From Bacteroidota bacterium (lineage in GTDB: Bacteria > Bacteroidota > Bacteroidia > Bacteroidales > UBA4417): a DNA stretch of 64,000 nucleotides. A model generated the notes under the pieces. The model saw only the letters and a list, made by a program, of their open reading frames with translations. It had not been told where the DNA came from and ran no database searches. The DNA lies in assembly GCA_013376995.1 (NCBI GenBank), contig JACAAZ010000007.1:1-64000 (forward strand), read 5' to 3'. Positions within the stretch are counted from its first letter, which is position 1. Each line of letters opens with the position of its first letter. The translations under genes and the position numbers were made by a program. Positions 43,846-52,719 of this stretch are shown here, one piece after another.

Positions 43846-45270
43846 ATGATCTTTAGCAGCAGCATTTTTATCCTGTTTTTTCTACCAGCTTTTTTAATTA
43901 TATACTACCTGTTGCCAGGTAAATTCAAAAACTATTTTGCACTCCTGGCCAGTATTATTTTTTATTCCTGGGGAGCCCCAAGGTTCATCTTTGTGATCTT
44001 AGGCACAACCTTCCTTGATTTTCACCTGGTTCAGTGGATGGCTGCGACAAAAACCACGCTTTACCGCAGATTGATGTTGACCTTGTCAGTCTCAATCAAC
44101 ATGGGATTGTTGTTTTATTTCAAGTACTCCAACTTCTTTGTCGAAAATGTCAATTCCATGTTATCAATGTTTGGAATGACAGGAGTTCACTGGACAAAAT
44201 TGGTCCTTCCAATCGGGATATCATTCTATACCTTTGAAACAATCACTTATGTAGTTGATGTTTATCGAAAGATTCACAAACCCCTAAAGAATTTTTGGGA
44301 TTACCAGCTCTATATCATACTGTTCCCCAAGCTAATTGCCGGCCCGATAATTCGTTACCATCAACTGGCAGACCAGATCACTGACCGCTCTGCAAACGAA
44401 ACCATTGATGATAAATTGATTGGATTTTACCGGTTTATCCTCGGCCTGGCAAAGAAAGTAATAATTGCCAACCACCTGGGACAGCAAGCAGACGCTATTT
44501 TTTCACTCGATTATATTCATCTGAGTACCAGCACTGCCTGGATTGGAATTCTTGCCTATACCTTCCAGATCTATTTTGATTTTTCAGGATATTCTGACAT
44601 GGCGATAGGTATAGCAAGAATGATTGGATTCCGTTTTCCTGAAAACTTCAACAATCCCTATATATCACAGAGTATATCAGAATTCTGGCGCCGCTGGCAT
44701 ATGAGCCTCGGGGCTTGGATGCGCAATTATCTCTATATCCCGCTGGGTGGTAACCGTGTAAATTCCAAATGGAGATTATACTTTAATCTTTGGATAGTCT
44801 TTCTGGCTTCAGGATTGTGGCATGGGGCTTCCTGGAGTTTCGTTCTGTGGGGTGCTTATCATGGCTTTTTCCTAGTAATTGAGAGAGTTTTTCTGTCAAA
44901 AGTCCTGGCTTCGGTTGGAAAGATGATTAGCACCTTGTTTACTTTCCTTGTTGTAATAATCGGGTGGGTGTTTTTTAGGATTGAAAAGCTTAGTGATGCT
45001 TTCGTTTACCTCAAAAGGATGTTCGTATTTGAGAATGGAACTGGCGTTAGTTTGTATAAAGGAGTGTACCTCTATTTTGGAATAGCCTTTCTTTTTGCCT
45101 TTTTTGTGTATACCAAATGGGGACAAATCATTCAGGATAAAATCTATTTCAATCCGTATACAACCAAAAGACATTTTAGCCTCACGTTAATTTCAGTGCT
45201 TCTTCTAATTATTTGTGTGAGCTCAATAACAGCATTTGGATTTAATCCATTCATTTATTTCAGGTTTTAA
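43846..45270 (+). CDS. MBOAT-family membrane O-acyltransferase (AlgI/DltB-like)
   Basis: A 474-residue membrane enzyme with about eleven spans, transferring acyl (probably acetyl) groups to an exported glycan. The family core is intact: FPKLIAGPIIR, QIYFDFSGYSDMAIGIARM, EFWRRWHMSLGAWMRNYLYI (His285) and ASGLWHGASWSFVLWGAYHG with the catalytic histidine 326. This is the PatA/AlgI type. The next gene, 2 bp away, encodes an AlgJ/AlgX-like partner, as in alginate and other O-acetylation systems. The acceptor polysaccharide is not known. Confidence 0.94.
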   Translation: MIFSSSIFILFFLPAFLIIYYLLPGKFKNYFALLASIIFYSWGAPRFIFVILGTTFLDFHLVQWMAATKTTLYRRLMLTLSVSINMGLLFYFKYSNFFVENVNSMLSMFGMTGVHWTKLVLPIGISFYTFETITYVVDVYRKIHKPLKNFWDYQLYIILFPKLIAGPIIRYHQLADQITDRSANETIDDKLIGFYRFILGLAKKVIIANHLGQQADAIFSLDYIHLSTSTAWIGILAYTFQIYFDFSGYSDMAIGIARMIGFRFPENFNNPYISQSISEFWRRWHMSLGAWMRNYLYIPLGGNRVNSKWRLYFNLWIVFLASGLWHGASWSFVLWGAYHGFFLVIERVFLSKVLASVGKMISTLFTFLVVIIGWVFFRIEKLSDAFVYLKRMFVFENGTGVSLYKGVYLYFGIAFLFAFFVYTKWGQIIQDKIYFNPYTTKRHFSLTLISVLLLIICVSSITAFGFNPFIYFRF

Positions 45271-45272
45271 GG

Positions 45273-46586
45273 ATGAAAATTGTAAGGTACATATTGTTTG
45301 GTTGCATAATGATCATGCTGGTTTTACCTGCTTTTCAGCTATATACCGGCATTTTTCCTGAAAAGCCCTTACATGGTGCCATTACTGTACCTGAAAAGCC
45401 AATATTCTCAGCAAAAACCTGGTTCGATGCTTCTTACCAAAAGAGTTATGATGATTACCTTGAACAAGGAATAGGATTCAGGTCTACACTGATCAGGATA
45501 AATAACCAAATCGCTTTTTCTGTTTTTGATACAGCTCTTGCCAATGGCGTAATCATTGGGAAAAAGAATTGCCTTTATGAATATAACTATATCAAAGCCT
45601 ATGAGGGAATTGATTTTTCGGGTTTTGATAAAATTAACCAGGAAATAGAAAAGGCAAAATATATTCAGAATAAGTTGAAAGAGAGCGGGAAGCAATTTCT
45701 TATTGTATTTGTTCCGGGCAAGGCAAGCTACTTCCCTGAATTCATACCTGATAAATACCAAGTTAAGGACAGGAGCTTTACAAATTATGATACGTATACG
45801 AAACGGTGCCGGGAAGAAGGGATCAATTACCTGGACTTGAATAAATGGTTCATGCAGATGAAAGATACCAGTCGATATCCTCTGTATACCAAGGCCGGTA
45901 TACATTGGAGTCTTTACGGCGTTGCACTTTCGGTTGATACCCTTGTTAAAGTGATGCAAAGGATGGCTGGGATCAAAATGGTAGGCTATGGCTGGGATGG
46001 TATTGAATTATCTTCGAAGCCGAGGGAAACCGACGATGATATTGCCCAGGGAATGAATGTGCTTTTTCCTGTGAAAACCGGGGTGCTTGCTTATCCAAAG
46101 ATCAGGTTTGATGAAGGGCCTGACAGGGTAAAGCCAAATGTTCTTGTCGTAGGGGATAGTTATTATTGGAATATCATGGGTTCAGGAACTGCAGCACGGT
46201 TATTCGGTGATAATAATTTCTGGTATTATAACCGTGAAGCGCACAACCCGGCTTGGCCTGAGCCGAAAAAGGTAAGCGACCTGAACCTGGTAGATGTGAT
46301 AAAGAAACAGCAATTCATCATGCTCATGTTTACAGAGGCTAACCTTAGCAGGTTTGGTTTTGGATTTATTGATGATGCCTATAATGCCCTTCAACATCCT
46401 GAGAAATCTAGTATAATATCACCTGCCGAAAAGGAAAAGAGAGTTCAGGAAATTATTGCCGATATTCGACGTAAACCTGATATGGTTAAACTAATTCGCG
46501 ACAAGTCTGTCAAGAATAAGGTCAGTTTTGAAAAAATGCTGCATGGGGACGCTACCTGGATTTTTGAACAAAGCAGGTCTAAATAA
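45273..46586 (+). CDS. AlgJ/AlgX-like SGNH-family protein, MBOAT partner
   Basis: A 437-residue protein anchored by an N-terminal span (about 5-25), the rest in the periplasm. FLIVFVPGKASYFPEFIPDKY, TKAGIHWSLYG (His211) and VLVVGDSYYWN (Ser296) match the AlgX/AlgJ (DHHW) fold that moves acetyl groups to sugars. The aspartate two residues before the histidine in AlgX (DxHW) is glycine 209 here, so the triad differs; this may be a subfamily trait. The gene is tightly coupled to the MBOAT gene, so the pair would O-acetylate a glycan outside the inner membrane. Confidence 0.85.
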   Translation: MKIVRYILFGCIMIMLVLPAFQLYTGIFPEKPLHGAITVPEKPIFSAKTWFDASYQKSYDDYLEQGIGFRSTLIRINNQIAFSVFDTALANGVIIGKKNCLYEYNYIKAYEGIDFSGFDKINQEIEKAKYIQNKLKESGKQFLIVFVPGKASYFPEFIPDKYQVKDRSFTNYDTYTKRCREEGINYLDLNKWFMQMKDTSRYPLYTKAGIHWSLYGVALSVDTLVKVMQRMAGIKMVGYGWDGIELSSKPRETDDDIAQGMNVLFPVKTGVLAYPKIRFDEGPDRVKPNVLVVGDSYYWNIMGSGTAARLFGDNNFWYYNREAHNPAWPEPKKVSDLNLVDVIKKQQFIMLMFTEANLSRFGFGFIDDAYNALQHPEKSSIISPAEKEKRVQEIIADIRRKPDMVKLIRDKSVKNKVSFEKMLHGDATWIFEQSRSK

Positions 46587-46618
46587 TTTTCGAATTTTTG
46601 TTGGGAAAATCTATTAAA

Positions 46619-48214
46619 ATGATCCGTAAGGTTTTAATTTTCATTACGTTGGCCTTACTTCCCCTGGCATTCCTGGTTATAGGGATAAGCTTTAACCGAA
46701 CCTGGTTTAGTGGAGATCCTGAATATGCCTATTTATTGAACGGAATCAACATCCTTTCTTTTCATCCTGTTGGACATGCTGATAATCCCGGGACACCGGT
46801 TCAATCCTATAGCGCCGTAGTACTAGGAATCTCGCATTTATTCAGGATGGATAAAGCAAGTAGCCTGCAGGTTGATGTTTTAACTCATCCGGAGGTATAT
46901 GTTGAGATTGAAAGAAAGGTTTCTGTGATCATCAATGCCTTGATGATGATTGTACTAGGTATTTGGTCCTTTTACATTCTGAAATCGCTCTGGTTCAGTC
47001 TGATACTGCAAATTATTCCTTTTATTTCGACCACAGTTCTGGAAACGGCTTTCACTAAAGTATCCCCCGAACCGGTGCTGGTATTTACAACTTCGCTTTT
47101 TATTATTTTGCTTCTTAAGTTCTACTTGAATCAGGGTAAAGAAGAAGCAAAGTATTCGAAGCTTTTCGGTTGGATTAGCGGTTTTGGAATTGCAACAAAA
47201 GCAACATTTCTGCCCATAGCACTCATCCCACTATGGATATTAAAAGGAAGACAAAACTGGAAGACATTCATCCTTCAAATCTGCATATCGTTTGTTTTTT
47301 TTACTATTCCGGCTATTCCTCAATATCCTCATATTGCCAAGTGGTTTGCAATGCTTTTTGTCCATACCGGTACATATGGTGAGGGAGGATTAGGTATTGT
47401 TAACCTTCCGGATTATTTCAGGAACCTTACGTTGATTCTTGCCAACAATCCTGGTATGTCCATTTCTCTTGTCTGCACTCTGTTATTTATTGGGGTTTCG
47501 TATGCCAGCAAGCAGCTTCAAGCTTCAACCAAATCTGTTCACTTCAGGTTCATGAGTGGGATCGCCTTTTCGCAACTAATGGGAATCCTGATGGTAGCCA
47601 AGCATTACCATGCAAATCATTACATGGTTCCGGAAATTTGCCTTACCGGGGTTATATGGATATTTGCGATTTTGCAACTGAGTAGTACTTTGCGTAAGCA
47701 GAATTCTATTAGGAAATTTATTGCTCCCGCCTGTTTCGTGCTGTTTGTTTTCATCAGCATCCTGAATTACTCCTATATTAACAGGGCATTCAAGGGTTAT
47801 ATTATTTCAAACGAGGAATATTGTAAGGTGTCGGATGCACTGGAAAAAGAATACCCTCAGTATGCAAAAGCCTACTATTACCCGGTTTCAATCAACCCTT
47901 ACTGTGCCTTAAGATGGGGAAGTGTATACTCAAACCAGGTTCATTTGAATAAACTTCGGTCCTTATACCCGGAAGGATTGTTTTACGATTGCAGGAATCA
48001 TTCATTCCAATCCTGGGAAACTGGTCTGAATGCCAAAAGTATTCTGGCTATTTCGAAAGGTAAATTGCTTTTGGTCGGAGGCCCTATGACGAATAGTGAA
48101 TTAAGTGAGGCTGAAAGGGGAGGCCTTGCTTTAAAGCAGCTTTATAAAGGAAGGCTGCAGGCATTTTACGAAGTTGACCTGGTAAACTCACCGATGTTCA
48201 AACAAAAAGATTAA
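46619..48214 (+). CDS. Polytopic membrane protein, GT-C-glycosyltransferase-like
   Basis: A 531-residue membrane protein with around ten spans and a C-terminal soluble part. FNRTWFSGDPEYAYLLNGIN after the first span resembles the acidic loop of GT-C (lipid-phosphate-sugar dependent) transferases, but no exact family is recognised. ATKATFLPIALIPLWIL and AKHYHANHYMVPEICLTGVI are other hydrophobic/His-rich parts seen in dolichyl-phosphate-mannose-type enzymes. An in-frame TTG 7 codons upstream exists; the ATG at 46619 is preferred. It lies 32 bp after the AlgJ-like gene and before a GT2 gene that could make its lipid-linked sugar donor. Confidence 0.75.
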   Translation: MIRKVLIFITLALLPLAFLVIGISFNRTWFSGDPEYAYLLNGINILSFHPVGHADNPGTPVQSYSAVVLGISHLFRMDKASSLQVDVLTHPEVYVEIERKVSVIINALMMIVLGIWSFYILKSLWFSLILQIIPFISTTVLETAFTKVSPEPVLVFTTSLFIILLLKFYLNQGKEEAKYSKLFGWISGFGIATKATFLPIALIPLWILKGRQNWKTFILQICISFVFFTIPAIPQYPHIAKWFAMLFVHTGTYGEGGLGIVNLPDYFRNLTLILANNPGMSISLVCTLLFIGVSYASKQLQASTKSVHFRFMSGIAFSQLMGILMVAKHYHANHYMVPEICLTGVIWIFAILQLSSTLRKQNSIRKFIAPACFVLFVFISILNYSYINRAFKGYIISNEEYCKVSDALEKEYPQYAKAYYYPVSINPYCALRWGSVYSNQVHLNKLRSLYPEGLFYDCRNHSFQSWETGLNAKSILAISKGKLLLVGGPMTNSELSEAERGGLALKQLYKGRLQAFYEVDLVNSPMFKQKD

Positions 48215-48249
48215 TATTGTCACATCAATAATAAACAATTGATCCTTAC

Positions 48250-49020
48250 ATGATTAATAATAAAAAGCTAATAATTGTACTTCCGGCATATAATGCTGAA
48301 CAAACCCTTGAACAGACATATGCCGAGATTCCCTTTGATATTGTGGATGAGGTAGTATTAGTAGATGACCGGAGCCGGGATAATACGGTAGAAAAGGCAC
48401 ATAAACTCGGTATCCGGAATATTGTAATCCACGAGAAAAATAAGGGTTATGGGGGGAACCAGAAGAGCTGTTATAATAAAGCACTTGAATTAGGGGCAGA
48501 TATAGTCATTATGCTTCATCCGGACTATCAATATACCCCAAAACTGATACACAGCATGGCTTATCTTATTGCCAATGGTGTTTATCCGGTTGTCTTGGGC
48601 TCAAGGATTCTGGGGAATGGCGCTCTTAAAGGTGGCATGCCTTTGATTAAGTATATCTCCAACCGTGGTCTTACGTTTGTTCAAAACATACTAATTAATC
48701 AGAAACTCTCTGAATATCATACGGGTTACAGGGCGTTTTCAAAAGAAGTTCTGACTGCAATAGATTACAATCTCAATAGTGATGACTTTGTTTTCGACAA
48801 CCAGATGATGTCGCAAATTATTTATGCTGGATTCCCGGTTGCTGAAATAACTTGCCCTACAAAATACTTTGAAGAGGCTTCTTCAATCAACCTCAGCCGC
48901 AGCACGGTTTACGCGTTTGGAGTTCTGCATACTTCGATGGTTCATTTTCTCAACAAGATGGGAATAATGAAAACACCACGTTATCAAACGATAACTGTTA
49001 AGAAAGAAAATAAAAACTAA
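48250..49020 (+). CDS. Family 2 glycosyltransferase (DPM1/polyprenyl-phosphate sugar synthase-like)
   Basis: A 256-residue GT-A fold enzyme: IIVLPAYNAEQTLEQTYAEI, VVLVDDRSRDNTVEKA, EKNKGYGGNQKSCYNKALEL and the metal-site region IVIMLHPDYQYTPKL, followed by EYHTGYRAFSKEVL. This pattern is that of dolichyl-phosphate-sugar-synthase-like GT2 proteins, here with HPD in place of DAD/DxD. No C-terminal membrane spans. It probably supplies a polyprenyl-linked sugar for the upstream GT-C-like protein. Confidence 0.9.
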   Translation: MINNKKLIIVLPAYNAEQTLEQTYAEIPFDIVDEVVLVDDRSRDNTVEKAHKLGIRNIVIHEKNKGYGGNQKSCYNKALELGADIVIMLHPDYQYTPKLIHSMAYLIANGVYPVVLGSRILGNGALKGGMPLIKYISNRGLTFVQNILINQKLSEYHTGYRAFSKEVLTAIDYNLNSDDFVFDNQMMSQIIYAGFPVAEITCPTKYFEEASSINLSRSTVYAFGVLHTSMVHFLNKMGIMKTPRYQTITVKKENKN

Positions 49021-49037
49021 AGAAAAACACCTTTGGT

Positions 49038-49730
49038 TTGTTAAATATTGTTTTTGTTTTAGTTAAACCGGCAGTTCCGGCTAATGTAGGAGCTGCAGCA
49101 CGTGCAATGAAGACCATGGGATTTACCGAGATGAGACTGGTAAATCCATGTGATCACCTTTCACCCGAAGCCAGGATGCTGGCTCATGCTTCCAATGATA
49201 TACTTGAAAATGCTACCGTCTTCATCAGCCTGGAAGAGGCTTTGGAACAAATGGATTTTGTGATAGGAACCACTTCAAGGCGGAGGACAGTGCGCAATAA
49301 GTTCCTGGGGGCAGAGGAACTTCCGGAAATAATTTTAAACAAAGGAGAGTTTATTAAAAATGTTGCCATTGTTTTTGGTAATGAAGAAAGTGGTTTGAGT
49401 AACAGTGATGCGGATCTTTGTCATGTGCTGGCAACAGTTTCCATGGCGACCCGCTACCCTTCCCTGAACCTAGCCCAGGCTGTTATGATATTCGCCTATG
49501 AGCTTTCAGTCCTTTCGGGCAAAAAAAATAAAAAAAGTGTTGCTAAACTGAATCATGAAAGTTGGCTGGTATTGCGAAGGAGGACAGAGTTACTCCTCGA
49601 TAATTTGAATTTGAGAGAAGATAGACTCATCCGGGTAAAATTACTCGAAAGGATGGCATTGCTTGAAGAACAGGATATTTTTCTTTTACATGCACTAGTA
49701 ATTAAGTTGCTTTCAGAATCCAATCGGTAA
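49038..49730 (+). CDS. SpoU/TrmJ-type RNA 2'-O-methyltransferase
   Basis: A 230-residue SPOUT-fold enzyme for ribose methylation of RNA. VLVKPAVPANVGAAARAMKTMG (motif 1, listed in part), VIGTTSRRRTVRN, IVFGNEESGLSNSDADLCH (motif 2) and YPSLNLAQAVMIFAYEL (motif 3) match TrmJ/LasT. The C-terminal helical extension may bind tRNA. It starts with TTG, 17 bp after the GT2 stop; no ATG is available before the conserved start. Confidence 0.88.
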   Translation: MLNIVFVLVKPAVPANVGAAARAMKTMGFTEMRLVNPCDHLSPEARMLAHASNDILENATVFISLEEALEQMDFVIGTTSRRRTVRNKFLGAEELPEIILNKGEFIKNVAIVFGNEESGLSNSDADLCHVLATVSMATRYPSLNLAQAVMIFAYELSVLSGKKNKKSVAKLNHESWLVLRRRTELLLDNLNLREDRLIRVKLLERMALLEEQDIFLLHALVIKLLSESNR

Positions 49731-49819
49731 ATTATTGATTTCAAGGAGGCTTTGAAACGCCATTGCGTTGGTGCAAAGAAAGCCTTCGACCTTTCAAATC
49801 TTTGCAGAAGTATTATTGC

Positions 49820-49827
49820 TAACTTTG
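49820..49827 (+). promoter_or_regulatory. Putative -7 box of nadB
   Basis: TAACTTTG lies 20 bp before the ATG at 49848, ruling out the upstream part of the open frame from 49752. Confidence 0.5.
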
Positions 49828-49847
49828 TATCCATAATCCGTCAGGAA

Positions 49848-51446
49848 ATGAGAAAATACGTTGACTTCCTTGTAATTGGAAGTGGGATTGCAGGATTAAG
49901 CTATGCACTGAAAGCTGCAAAATTTGGTAAGGTTTGCATAGTTACCAAAGGTAAAGCCGAAGAATCAGCTACCAAGTATGCCCAGGGTGGCATAGCTGCT
50001 GTTACTTACACTCCGGATTCATACGAAAAGCACATTAAGGATACCCTTATTGCCGGGGATGACCTGAACGATGAAAATATTGTCAAGATAACAATCACCG
50101 AAGCTCCTGAAAGAATTAAGGAACTGATAGAGCTTGGTGTTGAGTTCGACAAAAATGAAAGTGGGAAATATGATCTCGCAAAAGAGGGCGGGCATTCAGA
50201 ATTCAGGGTCTTGCATCACAAAGATCAAACAGGGCTTGAAATTGAGCGGATTTTGCTGACCAGGGCCAGGGAGAATGAAAATATAGAAATTCTTGAAAAT
50301 CATTTTACGGTCGACCTGATCACACAACACCATCTTGGAGTTGAAGTAAACAGGCGATCGCCTTATATTACCTGCTATGGAGCCTATGTTCTGAATAATG
50401 AAAACAGGCAGATCGACACGATCCTGGCTAAGACAACACTAATGGCCACAGGTGGTGCAGGTAATGTTTATGCAACAACAACAAATCCTGCTATTGCCAC
50501 CGGGGATGGAATCGCAATGGTCCACAGGGCAAAGGGGATACTCGAAAAGATGGAATTTATTCAATTCCATCCAACCTCTCTGTATCATCCTTCTGAAAAA
50601 CCCTCCTTTTTAATAACAGAGGCTTTAAGAGGGTTTGGCGCAGTCCTTAAAGATATACATGGTAATGAATTCATGCATAAGTATGATACCCGTTTATCAC
50701 TTGCTCCGCGCGATATTGTTGCCAGGGCCATAGATAATGAACTAAAAATAAGTGGTGAGGATCATCTTTACCTGGATGCCAGGCATTTACCTAAAGATGA
50801 ATTGATTCATCATTTCCCGGGAGTATATGCAAAATGCCTTAGCATAGGTATTGATATTACTCATGAAATGATACCAGTTGTTCCTGCAGCTCACTATATC
50901 TGCGGAGGTATCAAAGTTAATGAGTGGGGGGAAAGCACTATACAAAACCTCTATGCATCTGGTGAATGCGCATCTACCGGCTTACATGGCGCAAACCGGC
51001 TTGCTTCCAATTCGTTGCTGGAATCACTGGTTTTTTCGCACAGGGCTGTTATTCATGCATCCGAAAGAATTAATGAAATTGAATATTGTCATGAAATTCC
51101 TGATTGGAATGCTGAAGGGACCGTAATGAATGAGGAGATGGTACTCATAACTCAGTCACTTAAAGAGTTGCAGGGTATAATGACCAATTATGTTGGTATA
51201 GTCCGATCAAACCTTCGTTTACAGCGAGCATCCGACAGGCTGGATATTCTGAACCGCGAAACGGAACTGCTTTATAAAAGATCTATTCTGATCGAGAAGA
51301 TTTGTGAAGTCAGGAACCTTATCAAAGTTGCCGACCTTATTATACGGATGGCTAAAGAACGAAAAGAAAGCCGGGGGTTGCATTTTTCGATAGATTATCC
51401 CAAAGCCAATGAAATTGGTACTATATATTTTAACCCTGAGGATTAG
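49848..51446 (+). CDS. nadB: L-aspartate oxidase
   Basis: A 533-residue FAD enzyme that oxidises L-aspartate to iminoaspartate, first step of de novo NAD synthesis. It begins with the FAD motif VDFLVIGSGIAGLSYAL and has ESATKYAQGGIAAV, GGHSEFRVLHHKDQTG, the active-site EFIQFHPTSLY and AAHYICGGIKVN, plus GASGECASTGLHGANRLASN-like words near 395-415. The open frame extends 32 codons upstream, but the family start and promoter box favour 49848. nadA and nadC are not in the window. Confidence 0.95.
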   Translation: MRKYVDFLVIGSGIAGLSYALKAAKFGKVCIVTKGKAEESATKYAQGGIAAVTYTPDSYEKHIKDTLIAGDDLNDENIVKITITEAPERIKELIELGVEFDKNESGKYDLAKEGGHSEFRVLHHKDQTGLEIERILLTRARENENIEILENHFTVDLITQHHLGVEVNRRSPYITCYGAYVLNNENRQIDTILAKTTLMATGGAGNVYATTTNPAIATGDGIAMVHRAKGILEKMEFIQFHPTSLYHPSEKPSFLITEALRGFGAVLKDIHGNEFMHKYDTRLSLAPRDIVARAIDNELKISGEDHLYLDARHLPKDELIHHFPGVYAKCLSIGIDITHEMIPVVPAAHYICGGIKVNEWGESTIQNLYASGECASTGLHGANRLASNSLLESLVFSHRAVIHASERINEIEYCHEIPDWNAEGTVMNEEMVLITQSLKELQGIMTNYVGIVRSNLRLQRASDRLDILNRETELLYKRSILIEKICEVRNLIKVADLIIRMAKERKESRGLHFSIDYPKANEIGTIYFNPED

Positions 51447-51504
51447 AACATTTTCTTATATTGATCGTTAAGTAATTTCCTCTGTAAAACAAAACCTACC
51501 CAGT

Positions 51505-52044
51505 ATGCCGCTAATCCGACCTGTTAAAGGGATATCCCCAAAATTTGGCAAGAATTGTTTTATTGCTGAAAACGCTACAATCGTTGGAGAAGTCGTAATG
51601 GGTGATAATTGCAGTGTTTGGTTCAATGCCGTAATAAGGGGAGATGTTCATTTCATACACATTGGGGATAATGTAAATATCCAGGATGGAGCTATTGTTC
51701 ATTGCACTTATAAAAAAGCCCCAGTTACCATTGGGAACAATGTATCAATCGCTCATTCTGCCATCATCCATGGTTGTACTATCCAGGACAATGTCCTGGT
51801 TGGTATGGGGGCAATCCTGATGGATGGTGTTGTAGTTGAGAGTAATTCAATTATTGCGGCCGGTGCGGTTGTTTCGCAGGGAACGGTAATTGAATCAGGT
51901 TCTGTTTACGGCGGGATCCCGGCTCGTAAAATTAAGTCTGTTGATAAGGCATTACTTGAGGGCCAAGTCAATAGGATAGCCAGGAGTTATACTACATATG
52001 CCTCATGGCATGATCCTTCCATCACCCCGATCGAAGAAATCTGA
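51505..52044 (+). CDS. Gamma-carbonic-anhydrase-like hexapeptide-repeat protein
   Basis: A 179-residue left-handed beta-helix protein of the YrdA/PaaY/gamma-CA group. Hexapeptide repeats run from about 10 to 140 (VMGDNCSVWFNAVIRGDVHF, VNIQDGAIVHC, VSIAHSAIIHGC, VLVGMGAILMDGV). The histidines of AIVHC and IAHSAIIHG are the expected zinc ligands. Bacterial members may be carbonic anhydrases or acyl-CoA hydrolases; activity is not proven by sequence. A hairpin lies downstream. Confidence 0.9.
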   Translation: MPLIRPVKGISPKFGKNCFIAENATIVGEVVMGDNCSVWFNAVIRGDVHFIHIGDNVNIQDGAIVHCTYKKAPVTIGNNVSIAHSAIIHGCTIQDNVLVGMGAILMDGVVVESNSIIAAGAVVSQGTVIESGSVYGGIPARKIKSVDKALLEGQVNRIARSYTTYASWHDPSITPIEEI

Positions 52045-52062
52045 TCTTGATATTCAAAGTAA

Positions 52063-52087
52063 AAGGCTGCCTTTTAGGGGCAGCCTT
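52063..52087. terminator. Hairpin between the gamma-CA gene and ompH (possibly bidirectional terminator)
   Basis: AAGGCTGCC pairs with GGCAGCCTT. On the minus strand it is followed by TTTAC and lies after the last ompH stop; on the plus strand it follows the gamma-CA stop without a long T-run. Confidence 0.7.
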
Positions 52088-52116
52088 CACTCGTTTCCAA
52101 TTTTTTAATACAATAA

Positions 52117-52635
52117 TTACTGAATACCCAGTTTCTTTTTTACAAGTGGCATAATATCCTCACCACCTTCAGTAAAGAGTAAAAGACCTTCTACACTGTT
52201 AAAAACATAGGAGAATCCATTTTCTTTGGCGACATCCTGGATAGCTTTCTTTGCTTTTTCAATAAAAGGAGCACTTAATTTACTTTCCTGATCACTCATA
52301 TCCTGTTGAGCAGATTGTTGAAATGCTTCCATTCTTGACTGGAGGTCGGCAATTTCTTTCTCCTTCGTTTGTTTAATTAGTGCGGAAAAGGTTTCCTTAT
52401 TCTTTGTGTAATCATCAATCTTTGACTGAAGCTCAGATTGCATGGATTGGTATTGATCCTGCAAGGACTGTGCGTATTTTGCCATAGAAGTTTTTACTGT
52501 ATCCTGACCGGGGAGTTGTTCAATCAACTTTCCGAAGTCAATATGTCCAAGTTTGGTTTTATTCTGTGCATTAATGGTGGTGACACCTGTTACAAATACA
52601 ACAAGGGCAATAATTTTTACGAGGTTTCTCATCAT
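52117..52635 (-). CDS. OmpH/Skp-family periplasmic chaperone (second copy)
   Basis: A 172-residue Skp-like protein with a signal peptide (RNLVKIIALVVFVTGVTTIN, ending AQ), the core strand KLGHIDFGKLIEQLPGQDTV, a long coiled-coil arm (about 45-120, Gln/Lys/Glu rich) and the closing strand FSYVFNSVEGLLLF. It would carry unfolded outer-membrane proteins to BamA. The open frame starts with TTG 8 codons upstream; the ATG is preferred. A promoter box upstream suggests it can be expressed apart from bamA. Confidence 0.92.
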   Translation of the reverse strand: MMRNLVKIIALVVFVTGVTTINAQNKTKLGHIDFGKLIEQLPGQDTVKTSMAKYAQSLQDQYQSMQSELQSKIDDYTKNKETFSALIKQTKEKEIADLQSRMEAFQQSAQQDMSDQESKLSAPFIEKAKKAIQDVAKENGFSYVFNSVEGLLLFTEGGEDIMPLVKKKLGIQ

Positions 52636-52670
52636 GTTGTTAATAAAATGGGTTATCAAAAATTAAGTCG

Positions 52671-52678
52671 CAAAGGTA
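52671..52678 (-). promoter_or_regulatory. Putative -7 box of the second ompH
   Basis: TACCTTTG on the minus strand lies 35 bp before the ATG at 52635 and inside the 61-bp gap between the two ompH frames. Confidence 0.45.
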
Positions 52679-52719
52679 AACAATTTCATCAGATTTGAAA
52701 ATCGGCTTCCTTGCAGGGG

